Positions 1 to 12,184 of a stretch of DNA of 64,000 bases are shown here, in pieces. The position numbers were made by a program, and so were the translations under genes. Location of the stretch: the NCBI RefSeq assembly GCF_030445035.2, contig NC_080695.1, positions 1,175,128 through 1,239,127 on the forward strand. The letters run 5' to 3'. The notes under the pieces were generated by a model. It saw only the letters and a list, made by a program, of their open reading frames with translations. It searched no databases and was not told the DNA's origin. The first letter of the stretch is position 1. Each line of letters starts with the position of its first letter. Source of the DNA: Dasypus novemcinctus (taxonomy: Eukaryota > Chordata > Mammalia > Cingulata > Dasypodidae).

Positions 1-69
1 TGGACCCCCAAAGCGCCACTCCCCCGCATACAAACACACACAACCACGAGGGGGCTGCTTGGCAAACAG

Positions 70-75
70 TTTAAT
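70..75 (-). terminator. relic polyadenylation signal ATTAAA
   Basis: The minus strand reads ATTAAA, at the same relative place as the signals of the other two protease genes (3,917-3,922 and 38,521-38,526). Confidence 0.5.
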
Positions 76-1799
76 GAGATTCAAGGGCGAGTGGAAAGCG
101 GGGATCCTGGGCCTTGCCCAGCGCTCTCAGGGGAGACCCCAGCCCAGAGCTCCCAGGAAGGGCAGGGAAAGGACGAGGCCGGGGGCAGCGGGTCCGTGGG
201 CAGGGCTGGGGTGAGGAGCTCCTTGGGGTGCTGGAGGACGAGGTTGCCTCGGGGAGGGAAGGGGTCCCCCAGGCCTCGTGGACCCCATGCGAGATCTTCT
301 AAGGCCCGGGGCCGCGGGGACGTGCTGGCGGATCCAGGACACGCAGCACATCTCTCGGGCATACACCCCAGGGAGTCTCAGTGGCCGCAGCGATGGTCCC
401 AGCTGGCGACGCCCACCTGGAGCCAGGCGCAGGTCCAGCGGCAGACCAGGGCCCCGGGGCCACCCTGGGGACAGGCGGGCTCAGCGGCCATCTGCACACG
501 CCTCCAGCCACGGGGCCGGCGGGCCCCAAACTCCTGGGCTGGGGGCGGCGGGAGAGGCGGGCCTGGGGTGTTGGTGGGGACGGCGCTGAGATAGCTGCCA
601 TCACAGACGTCCCCGTCCTGGCAGGACCGTCACCTCCCCAGGTGAAGGGCCAGGAGAGCGGCTCCGCGGGGAGAATCGAGGGGGCACGGGGCAGGGTCCT
701 CAGCAGAGGGGAGGGGCCACGGCCAGGCCCCGGGACGCGGGGGCCCACGGCAGCAGCACGACAGAGGGTTCTCCCCTCGGAAACCTGTGCTGGGAAAGGA
801 AGGGCCAGGACACCCCAAGACGGGCACCAGGAGGGGAATTGAGCCTTGGGGGCCACGTCCCGCCCCGGCCCCCGAGGCTCCAGCGGCCTCCGCCCTCGGG
901 CCTTAGCCTGGAGTTCCTCCCCCAGGTGCCTCCGCCTCGAGGGCGGGACCCGGAGCCCCCCAGGGGCCCACCTGCCACCCCAGCCTGCCCCCGCTCCACA
1001 GGGCACCCCAGAAGATGCAGAGACGATGAACTGTTCCTGGTGCCCCCCGCTCCTCCCACGCTGCCAGCGCCCCCCTGGCCCTCATTTGGAAGGCCGGCAT
1101 CCCCCAGCCAGTCCCCCAGCACGTCTTCCTGGTGGAGACCCTGAACGAGGCAGGCGGGGGTCGACCGGCCTGACAGGCCCCGAGAGCACCACGGGGGCCT
1201 CCAGTTCCAGCAGGCGACAGCCCCTCCCCCTCGGCAGACAGGCTGGCGTTGACCTTGGGGTGCCGGGTGACCTGAGTCCCCCTCCTCAGCCGGTCGTGCT
1301 CCTAGAGCCTCAGCTGCCCACCTGACCCTAAAGGCACAAGCTTCCAAATCTTCCCTGGGTGGGGGGAGACCAGAAGTTTCTCAGAGGTGCTGGCTGGGGG
1401 CGGGGACCCGGGCTCAGTGCAGCAGTGGGGACCCCTCAGGGCCCGGGAGCCAGGGGCCCACGAGCAGGTGAGGGGCCAGTCCTTGGGGATGGGGCCCCGA
1501 GCAAGCTCAGCTCAGTTCAAAGATGCACACCCCCCACTGCCCCAGCCCCTCTGCTGCCTCACCCCGTACCCCACCCAGCCTGGGGGACCCCGTTGGAAGC
1601 CACTGATGTTTCCTCTGCCAAGAACTTTGATCATAGAACCTCAGGCTGACGAGGGGTACTTCCTGCCCAAGACGTCACATCCCCCCACGATGCCCATCAG
1701 CTCATGCCCTGGGCAGGGATCTCGGGGGGAGATTGAGGAGGTGTCAGGGGGCCCAGGCCACAATCTTCCCAGAGCTGGTTTGCACAGAACCAGGCCAGG

Positions 1800-1880
1800 T
1801 GAGGAGAGCCAGGTGAGCCAGGTGAGCCAGGTGGGCCAGGTAAGCCAGGTGGGCCAGGTGAGCCAGGAGAGCCAGGTGAA
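1800..1880. repeat. 9-bp tandem repeat, consensus CCAGGTGAG
   Basis: About eight to nine copies of a 9-bp unit (variants CCAGGTGGG, CCAGGTAAG, CCAGGAGAG) lie between the signal-peptide and activation exons of the pseudogene. The intact paralogue has no such array in this intron. Confidence 0.9.
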
Positions 1881-2089
1881 CCATGCCACCCACAACTGGG
1901 CAGCACAGGAACTGGATGGGTCAGCACCCACCTGGGGTCACCATGGAGCCCCCCAGGCAGGGCAGGGCCAGGAGCAGCAGCTGCAGCATCTGGAGGGGAG
2001 GTGGGGGTGGGTGCGGAGGCCAGGGCACCTGGCTGGGAGGGCGGGGAGGGGCAGGGGGCTCTCACCTCCCCAGGTCCCTGCCACCTTCT

Positions 2090-2120
2090 GCTCTGGCCCC
2101 TGGGCGCCCCTTTATCTGTC
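2090..2120 (-). promoter_or_regulatory. relic promoter of the mastin-like pseudogene
   Basis: On the minus strand a GATAAAGGGGCGCCC block at about 2,102-2,116 matches the TATA-like element of the intact neighbour at 6,200-6,214 almost base for base. It is followed by a short leader and a GGTGAG donor. The intron ends at CAG just before the ATG at 1,987. GATAAA could serve both as a TATA variant and as a GATA-factor site, which would fit mast-cell expression (inference). Confidence 0.6.
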
Positions 2121-2299
2121 ATACAGAGGAGGTGGGCAGGTGGGGCAGCCCTCCTCCTGGGGTCCAGTGGGGACCAGGAGGGGCAGGGCAATCTGAGCGT
2201 GTCCAGGGCCCTTGGGGATGGGGCGGGTCGTGGAGATGCCGTGAGCGGCCTCGGGCCTGGGGCTGGTCCTCTCCACTGACCAGAAGCTTCCGCTGCCCT

Positions 2300-3530
2300 T
2301 GAACCCAAAGCCGCCCCCAGGCCGCCGGGTCAGGGGAGCAGGAGGGGGCGAGCAGAGGGGCGAGGTGCCAGCAAATGACCCAGGGGACACCACGTCGGGA
2401 TGCAGAGGGCGGGCTGGGCACGGGGCCATGGGGGACGGGGGGCTGCGTCCTCTCCCAGGGCCCACCCTGAGGGCTCCGGGGGCCGCCGAGGCCGAGCCTG
2501 CACCTGAGCTCCCGGGAGGGGCTCCTGCTCCCAGGCCCCCCGAGCAGCTGGCCGTGCGCGGGTGTGTGGGACCCAGCGCCCTCCCTGCCCGCACCAGCGC
2601 CTCGGGACCCCAGCCCAGCGCACTGACCACCGGCAGAGCCCAGGGACTGCCGGGCCCCGGCTGGGCTGCTGAGAGGCCGCTTCAGTCAGGGGACCCGCGC
2701 CCCACCTCTGGCTTGGCGCCCCGTGCACCCCCGGCCTGCAGGGCTGCCCTGGCAGGGGCTGGGGGCTTTGGGGGCTTTGGGGAAGGAGACACTGTGGAAA
2801 CGCCCCCTGCCTCCCCAGCTTCGCCCTTCCCTGCTTGCTGCATGCCCCCCCCAGGGTCACCCCCAGACCCCAGGCTCTCGGGGTGCGGACCACCTAATAG
2901 GTGCAGGCGGAGGGGCCATAAGAGACCGACATGGTGTGCCCCCTGCAGAGCGGCCACACGGGAGGGTTTCCATCACCGCTGTCGTCTCTGCCCAGCCGAG
3001 CTCGGTGGGTGCTGCTCAGACCACCCTGGAGAGCGGACCCCAGGCCCACCTGCAGCCTGGCCTCGTGCTCGGGGCGGCCCCGGCCCTCGGGGACCTGGGG
3101 TGGGCGCTGGGGCGGGCTGGGCTCAGCCGAGACCACCTCCCACGGGGCTCGCGAGAGGCAGCTCAAGCAGCTCCAAGGCGGGAGGCTGGTTTCAGGATCT
3201 CCCAGTCCCGCTGTGATCACAGCCACCATTAAAAACGTGGTTGTGCCAACTGACAGTTTAAACACGACGTAAAAACAGAACCTGAAAACCCAAAAGCGCT
3301 GTTTCTAGAGGGTCGTGTGGGGTGAGCAGCTGAGCAAATCAACAGAGGAACGAGGCCATGGAAAGGGAGGCAGTGAGTGAAATTACCCAATTGAAGAAAG
3401 AGAAGGAAACGGGGTACTGCTTTTAATGGAAAAGAGACTCTGGTTCTTTTTCATATTTTTTTATTTCTCTGCCGAGATTTTTTTACCTTTCATTAATTGT
3501 GAGTATATTTTCCTTTGCATCATAAAGCAG
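2300..3530. other. GC-rich intergenic spacer, no gene seen
   Basis: This is the spacer between the pseudogene and the next protease gene. The long open frames on both strands follow from high GC and have no recognisable domain. From about 3,220 the sequence becomes AT-richer. No exon, RNA gene or clear repeat was recognised. Confidence 0.6.
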
Positions 3531-3536
3531 TTTTAA

Positions 3537-3735
3537 GTGAAGGGGAGAAAGTGAAGAAAAAGGGAACAAAAGAAAGGGGAAGGAAGGGAGGAGAGCAGGG
3601 AAAGGAGAGGAGGGGGAGTAAGGAAAGAAAACATGGGAGGAGGGACAGAGAGGAGGAATAAAGGACAATGGAGAGAGGAGAGAGGAGAAGGGGCAGGGAG
3701 GAGGGAAAGAGCAGAGGCTGGAATGGGGGGGGAGA
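3537..3735 (+). repeat. polypurine tract (GA-rich)
   Basis: Roughly 190 bases are almost entirely A and G on the plus strand (units such as GGGAGGAG and GAAGGGAGG), with very few pyrimidines. It lies just downstream of the 3' end of the minus-strand protease gene. Confidence 0.85.
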
Positions 3736-3916
3736 CCTGAGGACAGGGGCTGCTGAGTCTGGGGGACCAGCCACCCCACCCCGCATGGCCAGGGCAGGAG
3801 GAGGCCGCCAGGCGCAAACACCCAGGCTGGCCCCACCCCCCAGCCCCTAGAGCCCCCTAGGCCACCCGGCCACACCCACAGACAAGGACACCGAGCACCA
3901 GCTGCTTTCCACTGAG

Positions 3917-3922
3917 TTTAAT
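3917..3922 (-). terminator. polyadenylation signal ATTAAA
   Basis: ATTAAA on the minus strand lies about 230 bases beyond the stop codon at 4,150-4,152. The position and variant are conserved in the tryptase at 38,521-38,526. Confidence 0.65.
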
Positions 3923-4149
3923 AGGCACAGATGGGGGAGGTGTTGGTGGTCCTGGGCCATCTCCACCCCCCTATGCGACCCAGAGCCTGGGAGCCTGTCC
4001 CCTGCCTCTGCTCCCCGCTGTCCGGGAAGGCCAGCACGCTGGAGCCAGGGGCAGAGGGCTGGGAGCAGGGCCCAGGGGGCAGCGCCGTGGGGAGCAGAAG
4101 GCTGAGCCCCGGGGGAGAAGCATAGGGGGCCGCCCCAGACGCGCCTCGG

Positions 4150-6159
<2,010 letters not shown>

Positions 6160-6163
6160 TTAC

Positions 6164-6214
6164 CTTCCCAGGTCTGTGCTGCCTGCGACTCTGGGGTGCG
6201 GGCGCCCCTTTATC
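6164..6214 (-). promoter_or_regulatory. promoter and noncoding first exon of the mastin-like gene
   Basis: GATAAA at 6,209-6,214 (minus) serves as a TATA-like box. A short leader ends GGGAAG at 6,164 before a GTAAGG donor. The intron ends TGCAG immediately before the ATG at 6,093. An intron placed directly ahead of the initiator Met is a known hallmark of tryptase-family genes. The transcription start was not mapped; about 6,185 is expected from TATA spacing. Confidence 0.65.
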
Positions 6215-6229
6215 TGTCCTGCAGAGGAA

Positions 6230-7085
6230 GTGGTGGGTGGGCAGCCCGCCTCCTGGGGGTCCCGCAGGGGCGGGGCAGCCTGAGCCTCTCGCCTCCCGCG
6301 GTCCCCCCAGGTCAGTGTCGCAAGCAGAGATGGAGGAGACAAGGGGCTTGCCCCACGTGACCCCACCCCGCACCCCGGGCACCAGCGGGGCCGCCCCCCG
6401 GGGAACGCCCTGCCGCCCGCGGCCCCCCTCGCCGTGCGGGCGCCGTCCTGGGCGGCCTCTGGGCGCGCGTGGTCGGCACCCGGGGCTCGTCTGCCGAGTG
6501 GACGGGCTGGCGCGGTGGGGGGACCAGCCCGGCCGAGGGACCCCGGGAAGGCAGGGCTCCCCTCCAGCACGTGCACGTGTGCGTGCTCACGCCCAGGCAC
6601 ACGACGCACGCGCGCACGGTGCTGTCCCGGCAGGGGCCCCCGCCCCAGCCGCCCAGGAGGGGCCCCGGCCGCACCGTCCAGCCCCGCCCGGCCCCGCCTC
6701 GGCCGCCTCCCTCCGCCAGGAGCGCCCCCGCCCCCGCGTGGCAACGGGAGAACTGCAGGTGCTGCCCGCAGGTCCCCCGACCTCCCCCAGGTTCCCCTCC
6801 AGGGGAGCCTCGGGACAGGGGCTCGGTGGGGACCCCGCAGGCCCTCCACGGACCCCCCAGCCCTTCCCGGGGAGGCGCCTCCTGATTGGCCGGCCCTTTG
6901 CCATCAGGCGGTCCCGCCTTGGCATTCCCAAGCCGCCCGCCCCCTCCCAGGCCTGAGGAGAGTCGGGGGGCTCTTCCCTGCGCCCAGGTCCCGGACATGT
7001 CAGTGGGGGCGGGGGCAGGGGAGAGGAGCCCACTTGTAATTTCTCTAGCGGGATCCGCACTGCACGCCCCGGAGCCTCAGCCTCC
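6230..7085. other. GC-rich flank, CpG-dense, no gene seen
   Basis: High GC with many CpG dinucleotides (for example around 6,380-6,760). Open frames on all strands are compositional, and no domain was recognised. Confidence 0.5.
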
Positions 7086-7405
7086 GAGATCCAGAGGGGC
7101 AGAAGGCAGGGGCTGGGGGCATGTAGCAGGGGCTGGGGGTAGGGACTGCGGGCAGATGGCAGGGGCTGGGGGCAGAAGGCAGGGGCAGGGACCAGGGGCT
7201 GGGGGCAGCGGCAGATGGCAGGGGCTGGGGACAGCGGCTTCGGGCAGGGACCAGGGGCAGATGGCAGGAGGCAGGGGCTGGGGGGTAGATGGCAGGGGTT
7301 GGGGCAGGGGCTGGTGGGAGATGGCAGGGGTCAGGGACTGGGGACAGAGGCAGTACCTGGGGGCAGATGGCAGGGACTGGGGCTGGGGGCAGGGGCTGGG
7401 CCTGG
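7085..7405. repeat. minisatellite with core GGCAGGGGCTGGGG
   Basis: Imperfect tandem units of about 18-35 bases, built from CAGATGGCAGGGGCTGGGG and variants, run for about 320 bases. The plus strand is strongly G-rich and could form quadruplexes (inference). Confidence 0.85.
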
Positions 7406-7835
7406 GGCACCGAGTCCATCCCCCCGGGGCTCGGCTCTCCTGGAAGGGCAGACGCGCGGGCGACCCCGCGGGACTCTACGCTCTCGGGGCCAGAAAACCC
7501 GCCCTCCGCGTCCTCGTTGTCCCCCAGGATTTCTGAGGAGCAGGGGGGCCGAGGCCTTGGATGGGGAGACGCTTCGGGCCCCCACCCAGGGGGGGGTCCC
7601 CGGGAGGCCTCACCCTGGCGTGGGGGCGGGGTCCCGGGCCTGGTTGACCCCCGCGGGTCGTCGTGCCCTGGCCTTCGACGCTGGCCCCGGGTGCCCCCAG
7701 TCGCGTCCAGACTCCTTCCGGGGTGGGTGGAGCGTGCGCCCGGCCCTGGACACGGGGGTCCACCGCGCTCCTTTGCAGGGCCTGGGCCGGGGGCGCAGAC
7801 GCTCCCCTCGAGGCAATTCCCCCGGCGGATGTGGG
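7405..7835. other. GC-rich sequence, nothing recognised
   Basis: CpG-rich low-copy sequence between two tandem-repeat blocks. I see no exon or known repeat. Confidence 0.4.
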
Positions 7836-8190
7836 GAGGAGGGAGGCCGGAGCCGCAGGGCCTGGAGGTGGAGCAGGGGGCGGCCACGCCCGGCCACGCC
7901 TCACGCCCCCCACCGCCCACGGAGCAGCGTTGAAAATCCAGTCTGCCCACGCACCTGAGGACCCCATCGTGCTGGACTCGGGGCCGGAGCACGAGGGCGG
8001 GGCGCTCCAATGCGGGCCCGGGGAGGGGGGCGAGGCCGGAGCCGCAGCGCCTGGAGCTGGAGCAGGGGGCGGCCACTCCCCGGCCACGCCCCACGCCCCC
8101 CACCGCCCCGGGGAGTCCTGTTGAAAGTCCAGTCTGCCCACGCATCGTGCTGGACTCGGGGCCGGAGCACGAGGGCGGGGCGCTCCAATG
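7835..8190. repeat. two direct tandem copies of a ~180-bp CpG-rich unit
   Basis: The block starting GGCCGGAGCCGCAG near 7,846 recurs near 8,036. GGAGCACGAGGGCGGGGCGC near 7,987 recurs near 8,165. The two units are nearly identical apart from a short indel before the shared GTGCTGGACTCGGGG. Confidence 0.8.
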
Positions 8191-8640
8191 CTGCCATTTG
8201 GCTTTGGGGGGCTAAGCGGGGGACCCGGGCGCCTGTCCTCTCCCGCGGGGCGAGCCCGGCTCAGGCCGGCCCTGGGCACCCTGCAGACTCGCTGCCTGAG
8301 GCTGGAGCCCAGGCCTCTCCCCTGCCTGTGCCCACAGAAGGCACGGGACCCCAAAGGGCCGGGGCGCCCCGACCCCCACGCCAGCGACAGGGGTCGCTGC
8401 ACCTGGTGATCTCCACACGCCTTCGGCTGTGCCCACGGGTGACCGGCCTCACACCTGAGGATCTTGGCTGAAAGGACGGTCCTTTCTCCACGAATCCTCC
8501 AGGCACTTCTGAAAAGCTGCTGACCACAGACGCACAGGTGTGTCTCTGAACCCTCCTCCTGGCCCACTGAGCGCTGAGCTTTCCCTGCGCAGCACCTCAC
8601 CTTCCAGCAAATGCAGCCTGAGAGCAGGGGGTGTGTGTCT
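8190..8640. other. low-copy spacer, nothing recognised
   Basis: Moderately GC-rich sequence without a recognisable exon or repeat. It leads into an L1-derived fragment. Confidence 0.4.
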
Positions 8641-8790
8641 CTCAGCGCTGTTCTTTTTCAAATTTGTTTTGGTGATTCTAGTTCCTTCACTTTTCCATGT
8701 AAATTTTAGAATCAGCTTGTCGATTTCTACCAAAAAACTCTGCTGGGGTTTTCCTTGAGCTTGTGTTGAAGTGTGAACCTGTAGTCTGGG
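8640..8790 (-). mobile_element. ancient LINE-1 ORF2 fragment
   Basis: The minus strand encodes IDKLILKFTWKSEGTRITKTN, a match to the conserved block of L1 ORF2 just after the reverse-transcriptase region. It is short, flanked by unrelated sequence, and diverged, which points to an old mammalian L1. Confidence 0.7.
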
Positions 8791-9455
8791 GAGCGTTGAC
8801 ACAACCCTATGATAGGACTGTGGAGACACATGACGTGATGCATCTGTCAGTCCCCAGAAACGTGCAGCACGACGAGTCAACCCTGATGCAGACTGTGGAC
8901 TTTGCTTTATGAGAAGGATCAGTATCAGCTCATCCACTGTAACAATTCAAGATGGAATTAACAGGGAAAACTGAGCAGGAGGAGGAGGAGGAAAGAAAGG
9001 GGGCTCATGGGAACTCTGTACGATCTGCTCAATTTTGGGTCAACCTGAAACGTCTACTAAATCATAAAAAAAAGTTACACAACTTCGCTTATGTGTAAGA
9101 ACTTAGGACAGGCTTTCAATTTCCCTCTCGCCTCCTCTGCATTGTTGTCACAAGGGTACTTCTACATACGCTGCAAACCACATAACACATTATCAACAAT
9201 CTTTTTAACGTTTTTATTGAGAAAACCATCTTTTATAATTTCAGTTAGTTCTCTTTCCAGACCTTTCCTGTGCGTAGCTCTAGATTTTCATCTATCCTCT
9301 CCTTTCCATCAGCAGAACTGCCGTCACATTCCTTGCAGTGCAGTTCTGTGTCAACAAATTTCTCTCAAAGTTTGACTGAAAAAGTCTTAGTTGCGCCTTT
9401 ATTTTTTTAAAGATGTTTTCACTCAGTAAACCATTTCCTGCTGACCATCTTTTCT
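8790..9455. other. AT-richer spacer, probably old repeat remnants
   Basis: A stretch ending near 9,075 in an A-run (ATCATAAAAAAAAG) looks like the 3' end of an old retroposon on the plus strand, of uncertain family. The rest up to the SINE is unassigned. Confidence 0.35.
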
Positions 9456-9461
9456 TACTCT

Positions 9462-9827
9462 TTTTTTTTTAAAGATTTATTTATTTATTTAATTCCCCCC
9501 CTTCCCCAGTTGTCTGTTCTCTGTGTCTATTTTGCTGCGTCTTATTTCTTTGTCCGCTTCTGTTGTCGTCAGCGGCACAGGAAGTGTGTGCGGCGCCATT
9601 CCTGGGCAGGCTGCACTTTTTTCACGCTGGGCAGCTCTCCTTCCGGGCACACTCCTTGCGCGTGGGGCTCCCCTACGTGGGGGACACCCCTGCGTGGCAC
9701 AGCACTCCTTGCACGCATCAGCACTGCGCATGGGCCAGCTCCACACGGGTCAAGGAGGCCCGGGGTTTGAACCGCGGACCTCCCATGTGGTAGACGGATG
9801 CCCTAACCACTGGGCCAAGTCTGTTTC
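9462..9827 (-). mobile_element. DAS-type SINE
   Basis: On the minus strand it starts with a tRNA-like head (CTTGGCCCAGTGGTTAGGGC, then box-B-like GGTTCAAACCCC) and ends in an A-rich AAATAAATCTTTAAA tail. A target-site duplication close to CTTTTCTTACTCTT flanks both ends (about 9,448-9,461 and 9,829-9,842). The family is known to be tRNA-derived and armadillo-specific. Confidence 0.93.
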
Positions 9828-9954
9828 CCCTTTTCTTACTCTTGTGATTCTTCCGTGCTGCACCTCCACCCTCCACTGCCTTCTTCCTTTGCGATGAAAA
9901 GCCTCCTTTCCTACTTGCTTTTATTTCTAGGTAGAATGTCTTTTTTCTCTGAGT

Positions 9955-11133
9955 GCTTTTTTAAATTTATTTTTATTTATCTTTAAAAGATACTTAGATT
10001 ACATCAAATGTTACATTAAAAAATATAAGAGATTCCCACATGCCCCACTCCCCACACCTCCCACTTTTTCCACATTAACAGCTTCTTTCCTTAGGGTAGA
10101 ACATTCATTGTGATTGATGAACACATTTTGGAGGATTGATGCACAGTCCGAATTGTAGTTTACATTGTAGTTTACACTCTCTCCCACGCCATTCTGTAGG
10201 TTATGGCAGGATGTATAATGGCCTGTAGTTCTCTTTGCTTGTCGTTCAGGACAATTCCAAATTCCGAAAGTGGCCCCATATCACACCTCCTTATCCCTCT
10301 CCTTGACTTCAGCGCCTCCAGTGGCCACTGTCTCCACATCAATGACATAAGTTCTTCCATTACTAGAATCACGTAAGTCCACAGGAGAAAACCAGTAAGT
10401 CCACTCTAGTCCGTATTTTATTCCTCAGTCCTGAGGATTCTGGGATGGTGATGCCCCCTACCCCTCTAATTGAGGGGGGCTTCTATGCCATATGGCTGAC
10501 GGACGGGACTTCCACTTGTGGTTGCAGACCCTCTTGGTTCTTGGTATGGTGGTTGACCATCTTCACCTCCTTGTTAGTTGTCCTGGATGGATCAAATGAA
10601 CTGGAGAGTAGCTGTTGCAACTTCAGCTGGCAAGTGGACAGCCCAAAGATCAAGTCTCTTGGATGTACACCTACAAACACCACCACCAACTATAGGTTCA
10701 AATAGAAGGGACAGAAGAGGCATGAGGAGAGAACTCTGTCGCACTCAGGTCCAACTCTGTCGCACTCAGGAGCACAAACTCTAATGTACGGCCCACTGGC
10801 AAGGCTCCAAACTCGGGAGCTATTTACCACGATCATAGGACCTGGGTGTCTCAGGAGCCCTCAGGAGACCCACTATTTGGGGTAGTATCTACTTTGGCTG
10901 TCTTTGAGATCCTGCTGAGACATGCATTAGTGTTACCTCTTTTGATGGCCTCCTGTCTCTCTTTGAAGTCTTTCAGTCATATAAACTCATTGGTCTTTAC
11001 CTTTCCCCCCTTTTATTCAAGGTCTTTTTCCAGTTGCATTACCGGCCACTTCTTCATAGTCATCCCTCAGTGTCAGGGAGGCTCATCCCTGGGAATCATG
11101 TCCCATGCTGAGAAGAAGGTAATGCAATTCAAA
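9955..11133 (-). mobile_element. L1 3' UTR tail, left half (split by nested L1)
   Basis: This is the 3'-terminal part of a minus-strand L1 with a T-rich left end (its poly-A tail). It aligns with 53,594-55,760 of the long L1 at the right of the window, with internal gaps (for example the block about TTACACTCTCTCCCACG and the GTGGTTGACCATCTTCACC block). It stops exactly where the plus-strand L1 begins and resumes at 19,210. Confidence 0.75.
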
Positions 11134-11346
11134 GCTGAGTTTGGGGGGTGGAGCCAAGATGGCTTCAGAGTAAGGAGCTCCTGGAGACAGCTCCTGAAAC
11201 AAAGCAGTTGTTGGTCACCCAGAGCCACCTAAAGCACCTTTTGGAGGACCCAGGAGACCAGAGGAGTATCCTGCAACATCCTTGACAGTGTAGAAGGAGG
11301 TGACTACCTGGCTGCACAGAGAAATAAATAGTGAGTGGAGCCCTCC

Positions 11347-12140
11347 ACGCCATGGAGGTTGGTGCCTGTGGCAGGCAAGCTGCCTCGGGAGCTATTCCAT
11401 GGTTGGATTGGAAGTTCCATCTTCCCCAATAAAAACTGGAGGAAAACATGGTGTGACACTGACTTCAGCTAATGATTAGTGGACTGGACAGGCTAAAGTA
11501 GATTCCTAAGAACAACTAAATTTTGAGCCTCTCTAGTTGAGAGGAAAGCCGGTGGCTGCCATTCTGACTCTGCCCTGGGCATGAGGGGAAGCGGCACTGA
11601 CTGAAACTCACAGTGCTTGTAAGGGCTGGCTTCTTTCCACCCAGGTTGGAGTGCAGGTCTAGCCTAACCCCGAGTCCCACCTCCAGGCAGGGAGGAAGCT
11701 GGGGGGACTTGCACCACCTCTCTGGGAAGCTGCAAGCCACACCACAGAGGCTGGTGCCCTTCCTACTCTAGGGGCGCAAGCCACCTCAGGAGCTATTCTG
11801 TGGCTGGAGTTGGAAGCTCCATTTCCCACAAACAATGCAGGAAGAGACAGATGTCCACTGACCTCAGCTACTGATTAGTGGACTCGGCTGGCTAAAGTAT
11901 AATCCTAGAGCCAGGTAGGGTCTGAGCCTGTCCAAGTGGGAAAGAGTCCAGTAGCTGCCATCTTGACCCTGCCCCCAGCATGAGGGGGAGCCTGGTGGAC
12001 TGAAATCCAGTGAAGTAAGGGACTGGTTTCTTTCCACCAATCGGACTGCAGCCCTAGCCTAGGCTCCAGCCCACCTCTGGCAGAGAGGTAGCTGGCAGGA
12101 CCTGCACCAGGCTCTCCAGGCAAGTGCAGTTGCTGTCCAC
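11347..12140 (+). repeat. two ~400-bp tandem units in the L1 5' UTR
   Basis: Two consecutive units share blocks such as GAGCTATTC, TGATTAGTGGACT and CTGGTTTCTTTCCACC (variant CTGGCTTCTTTCCACC). They start near 11,347 and 11,746. Confidence 0.8.
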
Positions 12141-12184
12141 TTGCAGAGGCTGAATAGTCAGACACCTGGGGCGGCATCGCTGCA

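Larger units (their letters stand above)
68..2116 (-). pseudogene. mastin-like serine protease pseudogene
   Basis: Exon remnants occur in the same order as in the intact gene at 4,150-6,093. The signal-peptide exon lies at about 1,937-1,987 ([15 protein letters not shown]). An activation-site exon lies at about 1,600-1,735 and reads IVGGCDVLGRKYP, after which a small deletion removes the Trp-Gln-Val codons and shifts the frame. VSLRFYDQSSW is readable in the shifted frame, and the His57 region is unrecognisable. A decayed middle exon at about 1,110-1,345 has CWGTGWG in place of CWVTGWGD. A weak fourth-exon remnant (VCDGSYLS) lies near 570-620. The last exon at about 310-500 reads ALVCRWTCAWLQVG and WIRQHVP in different frames, with PQGGPGA where GDSGGPL is expected. 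The IVGGC start resembles dog mastin and mouse Prss34-type proteases more than tryptase (family knowledge). Multiple frameshifts and loss of the His57 and Ser195 motifs make it non-functional. Confidence 0.85.

Noticed and set aside
1800-1880. CRISPR-like array
   Set aside because: The 9-bp units are contiguous with no spacers, in mammalian DNA. It is a simple minisatellite.
7476-8600. 374-codon open frame on the minus strand
   Set aside because: It crosses tandem repeats, has no recognisable domain and skewed composition. Long frames are expected in CpG-rich DNA.
9462-9827. Functional tRNA gene
   Set aside because: The tRNA-like head is part of a dispersed SINE with an A-rich tail and target duplications. 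The cloverleaf is not intact.
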